A stretch of 64,000 nucleotides of DNA from Streptomyces albus subsp. albus (GTDB lineage: Bacteria > Actinomycetota > Actinomycetes > Streptomycetales > Streptomycetaceae), in NCBI RefSeq assembly GCF_000719865.1, contig NZ_JOID01000018.1:154509-218508 (forward strand), written 5' to 3'. The position numbers and the translations under genes are program-made. Below the pieces are notes generated by a model. It was not told where the DNA came from, made no database searches, and saw nothing but the letters and a program-made list of their open reading frames with translations. This document shows, one piece after another, positions 9,527 to 18,387 of this stretch (positions are counted from its first letter, which is position 1; each line of letters starts with the position of its first letter).

Positions 9527-10100
9527 GCCTCGGACCAACAGCGGCGGTGGGCACGCCATTCCCGGAATCGGGGTGTCGAAGGTCTCCTCGGTTGGCTTTC
9601 CCCGGCTTTCCACCAGGCTTTCCCTTGGCTTCTTCGGCGCGGCACCTGCCGCATGGTGCCCGGCTCGGGAGTACCGGGCGGGTGAACCGGAGCCGTGGTG
9701 CCCTTGGGCGCCCGGGGCTCTGGCTCCGGGCTCTGGCTCCGGGCTCGGGCTCGGGCTCGGGGGAAACGGGGCGGGCGGCACGGGAGCGGAGTGCCGGTGT
9801 CCGGGAAAGTCCGGCTCGGACCCCCGGCCGACCCCGGACCCCCGGCCGACCCCGGACCCCCGGCCGACCCCGGACCCCCGGCCGACCCCGGTCCCGCCGG
9901 GGCCTCAGGCCACGGACATCCTGGACTGCGGACCGGGGTGCCCAGCCGGACCCGGCCCTTCGGGGACCCCGGGCCCCGGAGATCCCGGACCGTGGCCCCG
10001 GCCCCCGGGCCAACCCCGGGCCCCGGACCGCAAGCACCGGACCCCGGGCCCCGGTCCCCGAGGCCTCGGCCCCCGGGCCCCCAGCCGCCCTCCGCACACC
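9527..10100. other. Repeat-rich gap between MFS and HD genes
   Basis: About 570 bp without a convincing gene. It contains runs of GGCTCCGGGCTC-type words (about 9715-9765), a perfect 18-bp array (9818-9889) and then irregular CCCCGGACCC / CCCCGGGCCC repeats to 10090. The translated frames are Pro/Gly/Arg noise. Confidence 0.6.
9818..9889. repeat. 18-bp tandem repeat, four perfect copies
   Basis: GGACCCCCGGCCGACCCC repeated exactly four times (9818-9835, 9836-9853, 9854-9871, 9872-9889), then a decayed copy. The identity of the copies implies recent expansion. Confidence 0.95.
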
Positions 10101-10739
10101 TCACCCCGTGAGCAGGCTCAGCTCCGTGGCCATGTTGTGCCGGGCGGTCCGCTCCCAGCGCTCGCCGCCCGGGGTGCGGAACAGCCGCGGCAGTGCGAGC
10201 AGCGACCGCAGCACCTCGGCACGCCCCTCGCGGAACTCCTCGTCCGGTACGAACCCGTACTCCTCGCGGACCGCCGCCGCGTAGGCCGCGTACTCCTCGG
10301 GCGGGCCCGCGAGGACGGCCAGGTCCGCGTCGCACAGCACCTCGCCGTTGGTGTCGCCGGGCGCCGGGTCGTGGGTGACGGTGAGGCGGACGAGCCGGGC
10401 TGTCTCCGCCGTGCGGGCAGGGGGCACTCCAGCCTCGGGCAGGGCCAGTTCGGCGAGCCGGGCGCTGCGCTCCTCGTTCTCCGAGCGGTCCGGGCGGTAG
10501 ACGGCGTCGTGGAACCAGGCGGCCAGCCGGACCGCGTCCGGGTCCGCACAGTGGCCGGCCAGCTCGTCGATCCGGTCGAGGACGGCCGCCAGGTGGCCGG
10601 TGGTGTGGTAGTGCCGCTGCGGCTCGGCCCAGCGGGCGAGCAGGTTCTCGCCGTACGGACGCGGGTCCGGAAGCGGGCCGGGGCCCTCCTGGCAGCGGCG
10701 CAGCAGCTCGGACCAGCGGTCGAGAAGGGGGACGGGCAT
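10101..10739 (-). CDS. HD-domain predicted phosphohydrolase
   Basis: A 212-residue metal-dependent hydrolase-like protein. The HD signature is present: an early His in YHTTGHL, the HD pair in AAWFHDAVY, and SENEERSARLAELAL. A later CDADLAVLAG supplies the conserved Asp. The C-terminal EEYGFVPDEEFREGRAEVLRSLL and RHNMATEL are typical of this actinobacterial family, whose substrate is unknown. The ATG at 10739 (MPVPLLDRWSELL) is chosen because upstream sequence in frame is not conserved-looking. Confidence 0.85.
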   Translation of the reverse strand: MPVPLLDRWSELLRRCQEGPGPLPDPRPYGENLLARWAEPQRHYHTTGHLAAVLDRIDELAGHCADPDAVRLAAWFHDAVYRPDRSENEERSARLAELALPEAGVPPARTAETARLVRLTVTHDPAPGDTNGEVLCDADLAVLAGPPEEYAAYAAAVREEYGFVPDEEFREGRAEVLRSLLALPRLFRTPGGERWERTARHNMATELSLLTG

Positions 10740-11229
10740 GGGCCCATTGTGCGGTACGGGATCCGGCCCCGCCGGGCCAACCGCGAGCCCGGCCGGACCT
10801 GCGGCGAGCCCCCGGACGCCACCAAGGGGCGCCCCCTGAGCGCCGGCCGAGCCGTATCGGCCGCGCCCCAAGCGGAGCGTCAATGACCGCCGGGGAAACA
10901 GCACTTCAACGGCCCCGAGCCCCGGCCCGGGTGCCGCCGGGCACCGCTGCGCCGCCGGCGCGCCATGCCGCCCCTGTTCGGGGCGCGCCTCACAGGCGCC
11001 CCGGGGCGTCCCGCCGGACGCCGGATCACGCGGCCCCGCCCAGCCGTCCGCTCCGGGGCGGGCGCACGGGACCGTTGGCGGTCCGTGCCGGGCGGCCTGC
11101 CCTGCCTGCGTGGCTGATGCCGACCGAGCCGGCGAGTGCGGTGGCGACGGTGACGGTGACGGTGACGGTGGAGCGTGGCGGTGACGGTGACGCGTGGCGG
11201 TCGGCGCGGGGAACCGACTCACCCTGTCG
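10740..11229. other. Gap with GGTGAC microsatellite
   Basis: No gene seen. At 11150-11195 the 6-bp word GGTGAC (also read GACGGT) is repeated at least six times with small interruptions; the remainder is GC-rich sequence without frame bias. Confidence 0.5.
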
Positions 11230-13806
11230 TCACGCCAGTTCGGGCGGAAGGTCCTCCGCGTGGAGCACCGTCAGGCCCGAGACCGCGCGGGTGAGGGCCA
11301 CGTACAGCCGGCGCAGCCCCGTGCGCCGGTCGGGCTCGGCGGCGACGACCGCGGCCGGCTCGTCCAGCACCACGTAGTCGTACTCCAGACCCTTGGCGAG
11401 CGAGGCCGGGACGAGCGTGAGCCGCGCGTCCGCCGTCGTCTCCTCACCCGGTGACAGGTACGGCAGCCCGGCCGCCGCCAGGGCCCCGGCCAGCGCCGGG
11501 ACGCGCGCGTCGGCCGCGATCAGGCCCACGGAACCCTCGTGCTCCAGCGCTTGGCGGCACGCCTCCGCGACGGCCGCGTCGAGACCGGGCCGGGGACCGT
11601 ACCCCGCGGCTCCGGCTCCGGCTTCGTTTCCGGCCCGGGCTTCGCCCGCGGCTCCGCCCCCGGCCCCGGCCGCCCCCACCCGCCGGACCTCCAGGGCGCC
11701 CGCCGCCTCCCGTACGGAGGTGGCCTCCTTCAGTCCGGGCGCGATGGCGGGCAGCAAGCGCGAGGCGTACGCGATGACGTCGCGCGGCACCCGGAAGCCC
11801 TCCGTCAGCTCCTCGATCCGCCCGTCCGGCTTGCCCAGGTGCGACAGGGCCTCGGCCCAGGCCGCGGTGGACCACGGGGTGGTGCCCTGGGCGAGGTCGC
11901 CGAGGACGGTCGCGGAGCCGGTGGTGCAGCGGCGGCCCACCGCCCGGTACTGCATGGGGGAGAGGTCCTGCGCCTCGTCCAGGACGACGTGTCCGAGGGA
12001 CTGGGTGCGCTCGACGAGGTCCCGCACCTCGTCGATCAGCACGGCGTCGGCCGCCGACCACGCCGCCGACCGCACGCTCCGCGGCGGCTTCGGCCAGAGC
12101 AGCAGCGCCTGCTCGTCCGCGCTCAGCACGCCCTCGGCCTGCTCGGCGAGGAACGCCGCGTCGGAGAGCAGCCGCAGGACCAGCTTCGCCGGATCGACCG
12201 GCGGCCAGATCGCCTTGACCGCCGCCTTCACGGCCCGGTCGCGGGCCACCGCGTTCTGCGTCCGGTCGTCCGGGGCCTCGCCCGCGGCCTCCATCCGCAC
12301 CAGCACGGCGTGCGCGATCCGCTGCGGCAGGGCCTCGCGGGCGGCGCCGTAGCGGATGCCCCGGTCGAGCAACTCGTCCACGATCCGGCGCAGTTCACCG
12401 GCGGGCACCCGCCAGCGCCGGGAACCGCGGACGACGACCAGCCCCTCCCCGGGCGGATTCACCCCGGAGCGGACGGCGCGGCGCAGGACCTCCGCCATCC
12501 GGGCGTCGCCCTTGAGCCGGGCCGCCCCGGGAGTGTCCGTACCGCTCACCGGGACGTGCGCCACCAGGTCGTCGACGGTCGCCTGCGCCACCTCCAACTC
12601 GCCGAGGGCGGGCAGCACCTGCTCGATGTAGCGGAGGAAGGACCGGTTCGGGCCGACGACGAGCGTGCCCGCGCGGGAGAGCCGTTCCCGGTGGGCGTAG
12701 AGCAGATACGCGACCCGGTGCAGGCCGACGGCCGTCTTGCCGGTGCCGGGCGCGCCCTGCACGCACAGGGTGCCGCCCAGGCCGGCGCGGACGATCTCGT
12801 CCTGCTCGGGCTGGATCGTGGCCACGATGTCGCGCATCGGGCCGACGCGGGGCCGCTCGATCTCCGTCTGGAGCAGCCGGCTGACGGTCTCGGCCGCGGC
12901 CGGGTCGGAGAGCCGCTCGTCCTCGTAGGCGGTCAGCTCGCCGCCGGTGTAACCGAAGCGGCGGCGGAGTGCGACCCCCATCGGCTCCTTCTTGGAGGCC
13001 CGGTAGAAGGGCTGGGAGACGGGGGCGCGCCAGTCGACGACCATGGGGTCGCCGTCGGCGTCGTGCACATGGCGGCGGCCGATGTAGTAGCGCGCCGCGC
13101 CGCCGGCCGCCGTCCCGGCGCTGGTCTCCGCCGCCGCGGCGGATGCCGCCGTGCCGTCTGCCGCGGTCTCTCGCGCCGCGGTCTCCGCCTCCGACCGGGC
13201 CTCGTGTCCGGGCTCCGGCCCGTGGTGGGGCCGGGGCTCGGGCCCGGGCTCGCGGAGATAGTCCAGCCGGCCGAAGAACAGCGGGGTGCCGGCGTGGTCG
13301 GCGAGGGCTTTGATCCGGTTGTCGATCTGGGACTGGAGGACCGCGGCGTTGACCCAGTTCGCGGTGACGTCGGAGATGTCGAGGGCCTCGACGTCCGCGC
13401 GCATGGCCCGCAGCGCGGCCCGGGAGGCGGCGAGATGGGCCTGCTCGCGGCGGAGCGGACCACCGGGGTCCGCGGGGGGCGCGGCGTCCGCGGGGAGTGC
13501 GGTGTCTGCGGGGCATGCGGAGGGCGCGGCATCTGCGGGGGGTGTGGTGTCCGCGGAGGGCGTGGCGTCCGTCGGCTGCGGCGTTTCCGCCGCTCTCGCC
13601 GGCCCCGTCGCCCGGCCGGGCTCTTCGCGGACCCCGGGCGACGCGGGGCCGGTGGTGTCCCGGGTACGCACGGGTTCCACGGGCTCCGCGGGCCGCGCGG
13701 CCCTTTGGGGGGCGGGGGTTGCCGGAATGGGGGGATCTCCGGGGCCCCGGGTGTCCCTCGGTTCGACTGGATCGACGAGATCGGCCGATGACGGTTGCGC
13801 GGGCAC
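11230..13806 (-). CDS. HelD-family UvrD/Rep-like ATPase (RNA-polymerase associated)
   Basis: An 858-residue superfamily-1 ATPase. The first ~120 residues are Pro/Ala/Thr-rich repeats. Next comes the HelD N-terminal coiled-coil (LRREQAHLAASRAALRAMRADVEAL) and GTPLFFGRLDYL, then RYYIGRRHVHD...VVDWRAPVSQPFYRAS, diagnostic of HelD. Walker A is GAPGTGKTAVGLHRVAYLLY, Walker B is VVLDEAQDLSPMQ, and the C-terminal helicase motifs end in RLYVALTRAV. HelD proteins remove stalled RNA polymerase from DNA; the HelR branch also rescues it from rifamycins, and which branch this is cannot be told by eye. The GTG at 13806 has GGAGG 7 nt upstream, so the longer reading to 13875 is rejected. Confidence 0.88.
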   Translation of the reverse strand: MPAQPSSADLVDPVEPRDTRGPGDPPIPATPAPQRAARPAEPVEPVRTRDTTGPASPGVREEPGRATGPARAAETPQPTDATPSADTTPPADAAPSACPADTALPADAAPPADPGGPLRREQAHLAASRAALRAMRADVEALDISDVTANWVNAAVLQSQIDNRIKALADHAGTPLFFGRLDYLREPGPEPRPHHGPEPGHEARSEAETAARETAADGTAASAAAAETSAGTAAGGAARYYIGRRHVHDADGDPMVVDWRAPVSQPFYRASKKEPMGVALRRRFGYTGGELTAYEDERLSDPAAAETVSRLLQTEIERPRVGPMRDIVATIQPEQDEIVRAGLGGTLCVQGAPGTGKTAVGLHRVAYLLYAHRERLSRAGTLVVGPNRSFLRYIEQVLPALGELEVAQATVDDLVAHVPVSGTDTPGAARLKGDARMAEVLRRAVRSGVNPPGEGLVVVRGSRRWRVPAGELRRIVDELLDRGIRYGAAREALPQRIAHAVLVRMEAAGEAPDDRTQNAVARDRAVKAAVKAIWPPVDPAKLVLRLLSDAAFLAEQAEGVLSADEQALLLWPKPPRSVRSAAWSAADAVLIDEVRDLVERTQSLGHVVLDEAQDLSPMQYRAVGRRCTTGSATVLGDLAQGTTPWSTAAWAEALSHLGKPDGRIEELTEGFRVPRDVIAYASRLLPAIAPGLKEATSVREAAGALEVRRVGAAGAGGGAAGEARAGNEAGAGAAGYGPRPGLDAAVAEACRQALEHEGSVGLIAADARVPALAGALAAAGLPYLSPGEETTADARLTLVPASLAKGLEYDYVVLDEPAAVVAAEPDRRTGLRRLYVALTRAVSGLTVLHAEDLPPELA

Positions 13807-14440
13807 GGCGAAGCCTCCGGTGGGACGGGACGGGACGACGAGACGTAACGGGCAGCGCGCGGTGGCGCGGCGCACTCCGGCGCTGCGGGTGACGTAGCGG
13901 GGGAACCGGCCGGTTTCCGTCCGGGCGGCGGCTCTCCCGGCGCGGCGGAACCGGTGCGGCGAGCGCTGCGGCGACGCGCTGCGGGAGGCGGGCAGACCGG
14001 CGATTGTAGCCAGCGGCGACCGGGCGCGCGAACGCTTTTCCCCGGCTGCTCCTGGCCCCCGGCCCGGCGCCGGCCCTGGGGTTGGGCCCGGCCCGGCTTT
14101 GGTCCCGGCCCAGCCCGGCCCGGCCCAGGCTCCAGCCCCGGCCCGACTCTGGCCCGGACAGACCGGTGGCGCGACGGTGACGGCTTGCGCGGTGGCCTGC
14201 GCGCCGGGGTTGCGCGCCGGTGCCGGGACGTGGGCCGGCCGCGCGGGGCGCCAGCGGAGCCGGGGCCGGGGGCTGGGGCCGGGGCCGGGACGTAACCCCC
14301 ACCCGCACCTCCCCCCGCCTCCGTGCCTTCCGCCCCCTACGGGACGGGCTCCCGCCCGGTCATCCGCCGGGTGGGCTCGCGGCGGAGCGGCTCGGCCCGG
14401 CGGACGACCGGCGGCCCGGCACGGTTACATCCCTGGACTG
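13807..14440. other. Non-coding gap upstream of the HelD gene
   Basis: About 630 bp without a gene. A 12-bp palindrome AACCGGCCGGTT (13904-13915), about 100 bp upstream of the HelD start, is the only regulatory-looking element. From 14050 to 14300 there are irregular GGCCCGG / CCCGGCC repeats. Confidence 0.45.
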
Positions 14441-14791
14441 ATGTGCGGCAACGGGATGAATCGCATCATGGAGTGCATGAACACCATGACGACACCCCCC
14501 ATCCCACCGCCCAGACGGCCGTCGCAGGGAGCCGTCGCCTCCGGCGCGGAGCCCGGTCACCGTCGCCACGTCCTCGGTGACGCCCTGCACGCGATCCGTG
14601 TGTTCGCGGGAGCGGCGCTGAGCGTCGTCGTTCTCGGCGACACCGGCGACAGGGACGACGATGACCACGACCACGACCACGACCACGACCGCCGCCGCGG
14701 CCCCGGCCGGGCGCCCGGCGGAGACGGCCCTTCCGGACAAGGAACCGAACACAAGAGCGGACACGCCGGAAGCAGCGCTGCCGCCGCCTGA
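14441..14791 (+). CDS. Small hypothetical protein with Asp/His repeat
   Basis: About 116 residues starting MCGNGMNRIMECMN, with several candidate Met starts in the first 17 codons. A hydrophobic helix-like segment (ALHAIRVFAGAALSVVVLG) is followed by an acidic DDDDHDHDHDHD run made of alternating GAC-CAC codons, then a Gly/Ser-rich tail. The first half resembles small conserved Streptomyces proteins of unknown function. The Asp/His run could bind divalent metals, or may simply be a hexanucleotide expansion (positions 14655-14692). It ends 63 nt before the GT87 start on the same strand. Confidence 0.55.
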   Translation: MCGNGMNRIMECMNTMTTPPIPPPRRPSQGAVASGAEPGHRRHVLGDALHAIRVFAGAALSVVVLGDTGDRDDDDHDHDHDHDRRRGPGRAPGGDGPSGQGTEHKSGHAGSSAAAA

Positions 14792-14854
14792 CCCGTTCCA
14801 GTAGGGTTGCCGCCGTTTGGTGCTGACCGGATGGCGGACCGGAGGGACGGACAG

Positions 14855-16147
14855 GTGGCTGCTGCCGCGACCGGCTCGGGCAGAGGACGGCTCACCCGGC
14901 CGACCACCGCCGCGCTGCTTCTGCTCCTGCTCTCCCTCACCGCCTTCGCGGCGCTCTGCCTGCTGCGGCCGACGCCCATGGCGGACCTGCTCGTCTACCG
15001 CGCGGAGGGCCGGGCCGTCCTGGACGGCACCGACCTCTACGGGTTCCGCGTCACCGAGTGGAACCTGCCCGCCACGTACCCGCCGTTCGCGGCGATGCTG
15101 TTCGTCCCCGCCGCGCTGCTGCCCCTGCTGCCGCTGAAGGCCGCCTTCGCCGCGACCAACGTGCTGCTGCTGGCCCTGCTCGTCCATCTCTCGCTCCGCC
15201 TGGCCGCCCCGGCCCCCGGGACCCGGCTGGCGGCCTGGCCGCGCGGAGCCCTCGTGACGGGCGCGACCGCGCTCGGGCTGTGGCTCGAACCCGTCTTCCA
15301 GACGATGCTCTTCGGGCAGGTCAACCTCGCCCTGGCCTGCCTCGTGCTGTGGGATCTGACGCGTCCGGACGGCGCCCGGGGCAAGGGCCTCGCCATCGGC
15401 GTCGCCGCCGGGATCAAGCTCACGCCGGCGATCTTCGCCGTCTACCTGCTGCTGACCGGACGGGTGCGCGCCGCGTTCTGGGCCCTCGCGGGGTTCGCGG
15501 GCACGGTGCTCGCCGGCGTCGCCGTCCTGCCCGGGGCCAGCCTCGACTTCTGGACCCGGCGGATGTTCGAGACCGGCCGCGTCGGCAAGGTGTGGATCGT
15601 CGACAACCAGTCCCTGCAGGGCCTGTTCGCGCGCCTGCTGCACATGACCGACCCCGGCACCGTCTGGCGGGTGGCCGCCCTGGTGACGGCCGTCGCCGGA
15701 CTGCTGCTCGCCCGGCACGCGGTGCGTGCCCACGGACACGAGGCGTGGGGCGTGCTCTGCACGGCGCTCACCGCGCTGCTGGTGTCACCGATCAGCTGGT
15801 CGCACCACTGGGTGTGGTGCGTGCCGCTGCTCGTGCTGCTCGCCGTCGAGGCCGGGGCGCGGCCGCGGCCGGTGCTCGCCGTCGCCGCCCTGGTCCTCTT
15901 CAGCGCCCGCAGCCACTGGCTGGTGCCGCACGACGGGGCCCTCGACCTGCGGCTGCCGTGGTGGCTGCAGGCGGCCGGCTCCCCCTATCCCCTGCTGGGC
16001 CTCGGTCTGCTGCTGTTCGCCGCCTGGCGGCTGCGCGGCACCCCCGAGGGAGCGCCGCCCGGCGCCGCAGGAGCGCCGGGCCTGCCCGGGCCGCGTCAGA
16101 CCTCGTCGCCCGCCGCCAGCAGCTCCGACGCGTCGACGATGCGGTAG
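14855..16147 (+). CDS. GT87-family polyprenyl-mannose-dependent mannosyltransferase-like membrane protein
   Basis: About 430 residues, ten or more predicted membrane helices, DUF2029/GT87 type. Acidic residues in a loop after the first helix (MADLLVYRAEGRAVLDGTDLYG, the GT-C Asp region), TYPPFAAML, FGQVNLALA, GIKLTPAIF and VSPISWSHHWVW are family hallmarks. Such enzymes move mannose from a lipid carrier to glycolipids or glycans on the outer face of the membrane; the substrate here is unknown. GTG at 14855 has GGAGGG at 8 nt; ATG 14831 and TTG 14807 are weaker. The last 52 nt overlap the 3' end of the opposite-strand XPB gene. Confidence 0.85.
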   Translation: MAAAATGSGRGRLTRPTTAALLLLLLSLTAFAALCLLRPTPMADLLVYRAEGRAVLDGTDLYGFRVTEWNLPATYPPFAAMLFVPAALLPLLPLKAAFAATNVLLLALLVHLSLRLAAPAPGTRLAAWPRGALVTGATALGLWLEPVFQTMLFGQVNLALACLVLWDLTRPDGARGKGLAIGVAAGIKLTPAIFAVYLLLTGRVRAAFWALAGFAGTVLAGVAVLPGASLDFWTRRMFETGRVGKVWIVDNQSLQGLFARLLHMTDPGTVWRVAALVTAVAGLLLARHAVRAHGHEAWGVLCTALTALLVSPISWSHHWVWCVPLLVLLAVEAGARPRPVLAVAALVLFSARSHWLVPHDGALDLRLPWWLQAAGSPYPLLGLGLLLFAAWRLRGTPEGAPPGAAGAPGLPGPRQTSSPAASSSDASTMR

Positions 16148-17745
16148 GAGTAGCCCTGCTCGGCCAGGAAGCGCTGGCGGTGCGCCGCGAAGTCCTGGTC
16201 GATGGTGTCGCGGGCGACGACCGAGTAGAACCGCGCCTCGTGCCCGTCCGCCTTGGGCCGCAGCACCCGGCCCAGCCGCTGCGCCTCCTCCTGGCGGGAG
16301 CCGAAGGTGCCGGAGACCTGGATGGCGACCGTCGCCTCGGGCAGGTCGATGGAGAAGTTCGCGACCTTCGAGACGACGAGGACGGACAGCTCGCCCCGCC
16401 GGAAGGCGTCGAACAGCTTCTCGCGCTGCGCGTTGCTCGTCTCGCCCTTGATGACGGGCGCGTCCAGATGCTCGCCGAGCTCGTCGAGCTGGTCGATGTA
16501 CTGGCCGATGACCAGCGTCTGCTGTCCGGCGTGCTTGCGCACCAGCGCCTCGATCACCCGCTGCTTGGTGACCGTCGTGGCGCAGTAACGGTACTTCTCC
16601 TCCGGTTCGGCGGTGGCGTACGCCAGCCGCTCCGCGTCCGTCAGATCGACCCGCACCTCCACGCAGTCCGCCGGCGCGATGTAGCCCTGCGCCTCGATCT
16701 CCTTCCACGGCGCGTCGAACCGCTTCGGGCCGATCAGCGAGAAGACGTCCGACTCGCGGCCGTCCTCGCGCACCAGGGTCGCCGTCAGCCCGAGCCGGCG
16801 GCGCGCCTGGAGGTCGGCGGTGAACTTGAAGACCGGCGCGGGCAGCAGATGCACCTCGTCGTAGAGGATCAGGCCCCAGTCGCGCGAGTCGAACAGCTCC
16901 AGGTGCGGGTAGACGCCCTTCCGGCGCGTCGTCAGCACCTGGTACGTGGCGATGGTGACCGGGCGGATCTCCTTGCGGGTGCCGCTGTACTCGCCGATCT
17001 CGTCCTCGGTGAGCGTGGTGCGCTTGACCAGTTCGTGCTTCCACTGGCGGGCCGAGACGGTGTTGGTGACGAGAATCAGCGTGGTCGACTTGGCCGTGGC
17101 CATCGCGCCCGCCCCGACGAGCGTCTTGCCCGCGCCGCAGGGCAGCACGACGACACCGGAGCCGCCGTGCCAGAAGTTCTCCACGGCCTGCCGCTGGTAC
17201 GGGCGCAGCTGCCAGCCGTGCTCCTCCAGCTCCATCGGGTGCGCCTCGCCGTCGACGTAACCGGCGAGGTCCTCGGCGGGCCAGCCCAGCTTGAGCAGCG
17301 TCTGCTTGATCTGCCCGCGCTCGGACGGGTGCACGGCCACGGTGTCCGCGTCGATCCGGGCGCCCACCAGCGGCTGGATCCGCTTCGACCGCAGGATCTC
17401 CTCCAGGACGGGGCGGTCGGAGGACTCCAGGACCAGCCCGTGCACCGGGTGCTTCAGCAGCCGCAGCCGCCCGTAGCGGGCCATCGTCTCGGCGACGTCG
17501 ACGAGGAGGGCGTGCGGCACCGGATACCGGGAGTACTCGACCAGCGCGTCGACGACCTGCTCGGCGTCGTGCCCGGCGGCGCGCGCGTTCCACAGGCCGA
17601 GCGGGGTCAGCCGGTAGGTGTGGATGTGCTCGGGGGCACGCTCCAGCTCGGCGAAGGGCGCGATGGCGCGACGGCACGCGTCGGCCTGCTCGTGGTCCAC
17701 CTCCAGCAGGAGCGTCTTGTCGCTCTGGACGATCAGGCAGGACAC
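16096..17745 (-). CDS. DNA repair helicase XPB (bacterial type)
   Basis: A 549-residue superfamily-2 3'-5' DNA helicase homologous to archaeal/eukaryotic XPB. An N-terminal module occupies residues ~43-155. The motor follows: Walker A LPCGAGKTLVGAG (204-208 is GAGKT), DEVH box LYDEVHLLP (296-299), motif III LTATLVREDG, and C-terminal motifs QRLGRVLRPK. The RED-like loop RRLGLTATLVREDGR is present. The GTG at 17745 has GGAGG 5 nt upstream; the in-frame extension to 17892 lacks a good site. It sits directly downstream of a large partner gene on the same strand, a pairing I recall as conserved in actinobacteria. Role: probably nucleotide excision repair or DNA opening. Confidence 0.93.
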   Translation of the reverse strand: MSCLIVQSDKTLLLEVDHEQADACRRAIAPFAELERAPEHIHTYRLTPLGLWNARAAGHDAEQVVDALVEYSRYPVPHALLVDVAETMARYGRLRLLKHPVHGLVLESSDRPVLEEILRSKRIQPLVGARIDADTVAVHPSERGQIKQTLLKLGWPAEDLAGYVDGEAHPMELEEHGWQLRPYQRQAVENFWHGGSGVVVLPCGAGKTLVGAGAMATAKSTTLILVTNTVSARQWKHELVKRTTLTEDEIGEYSGTRKEIRPVTIATYQVLTTRRKGVYPHLELFDSRDWGLILYDEVHLLPAPVFKFTADLQARRRLGLTATLVREDGRESDVFSLIGPKRFDAPWKEIEAQGYIAPADCVEVRVDLTDAERLAYATAEPEEKYRYCATTVTKQRVIEALVRKHAGQQTLVIGQYIDQLDELGEHLDAPVIKGETSNAQREKLFDAFRRGELSVLVVSKVANFSIDLPEATVAIQVSGTFGSRQEEAQRLGRVLRPKADGHEARFYSVVARDTIDQDFAAHRQRFLAEQGYSYRIVDASELLAAGDEV

Positions 17746-18387
17746 GCGTACCTCCGCGGATCGGTCGTCAGTCGGCGTGACGGACAGCGCACACAGCACG
17801 GACAGCGCGTCCGCCACGGCTCGGGCCATGCCCCCTGCCCGGTGCCGGAACGCGCACCGGCCGGCGCGCCGGGGACGCGCGCCGCTCTCCATGGTCGCCC
17901 ATCGCGCGAACCGGACGGGACGGTTCTTGCCGACGGGTCTGCCGGACGCCCCGCGGAACGCCCTGCCGGGCGCCTCACCGGGCGGTGGGCCGGGCGGCTA
18001 CGAGGCGTTGCAGGGTCCGGGCCCTGTCCGCACTGCAACCGCCGTTACCGACGGTGTATTCCGTTTCCCGGCCGGTGCGGGTGGCACCCCGCCCCCCCTG
18101 GGCCGCCGGCCGTGGGCGGGCGGCCCCGGGCCGGGAGCTGCCGGGAGCTGCCGCCGGAGAGATTCCTCCGGCCTTGCCGCGTTCCGGCGTCGGGCTCCGG
18201 CCCGCGCTGCCCGGCCCGGCCCGCACCGCAGGGCCCGGCGGGGCCCGTCCTGCGTCGCGGGGCCCGGCCGGAGGACCGGTGCCCGGCCCGCGCTGCCTGC
18301 GCTTCGGCCCCGTGCCGCAGGAGGGCTCGGCCCTCGCCGCGGTGCACCCCACCCACGCCGCCGGGGCCGGGCCCGCGCCGCCGGGGC
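17746..18387. other. Gap between the XPB gene and its partner gene
   Basis: About 640 bp with no protein-like frame. GC drops slightly around 18030-18070 (TTACCGACGGTGTATTCCG), which may hold an independent XPB promoter on the minus strand. The rest, 18080-18380, is GGCCCGG-rich and repetitive. Confidence 0.4.

Noticed and set aside
9818..9889. Iteron-type replication origin
   Set aside because: No replication protein, AT-rich unwinding region or DnaA boxes nearby; units are GC-only.
13904..13915. Rifamycin-associated regulatory element before the HelD gene
   Set aside because: The palindrome AACCGGCCGGTT does not match the element as I remember it and is short enough to arise by chance in this GC content; kept only as a note.
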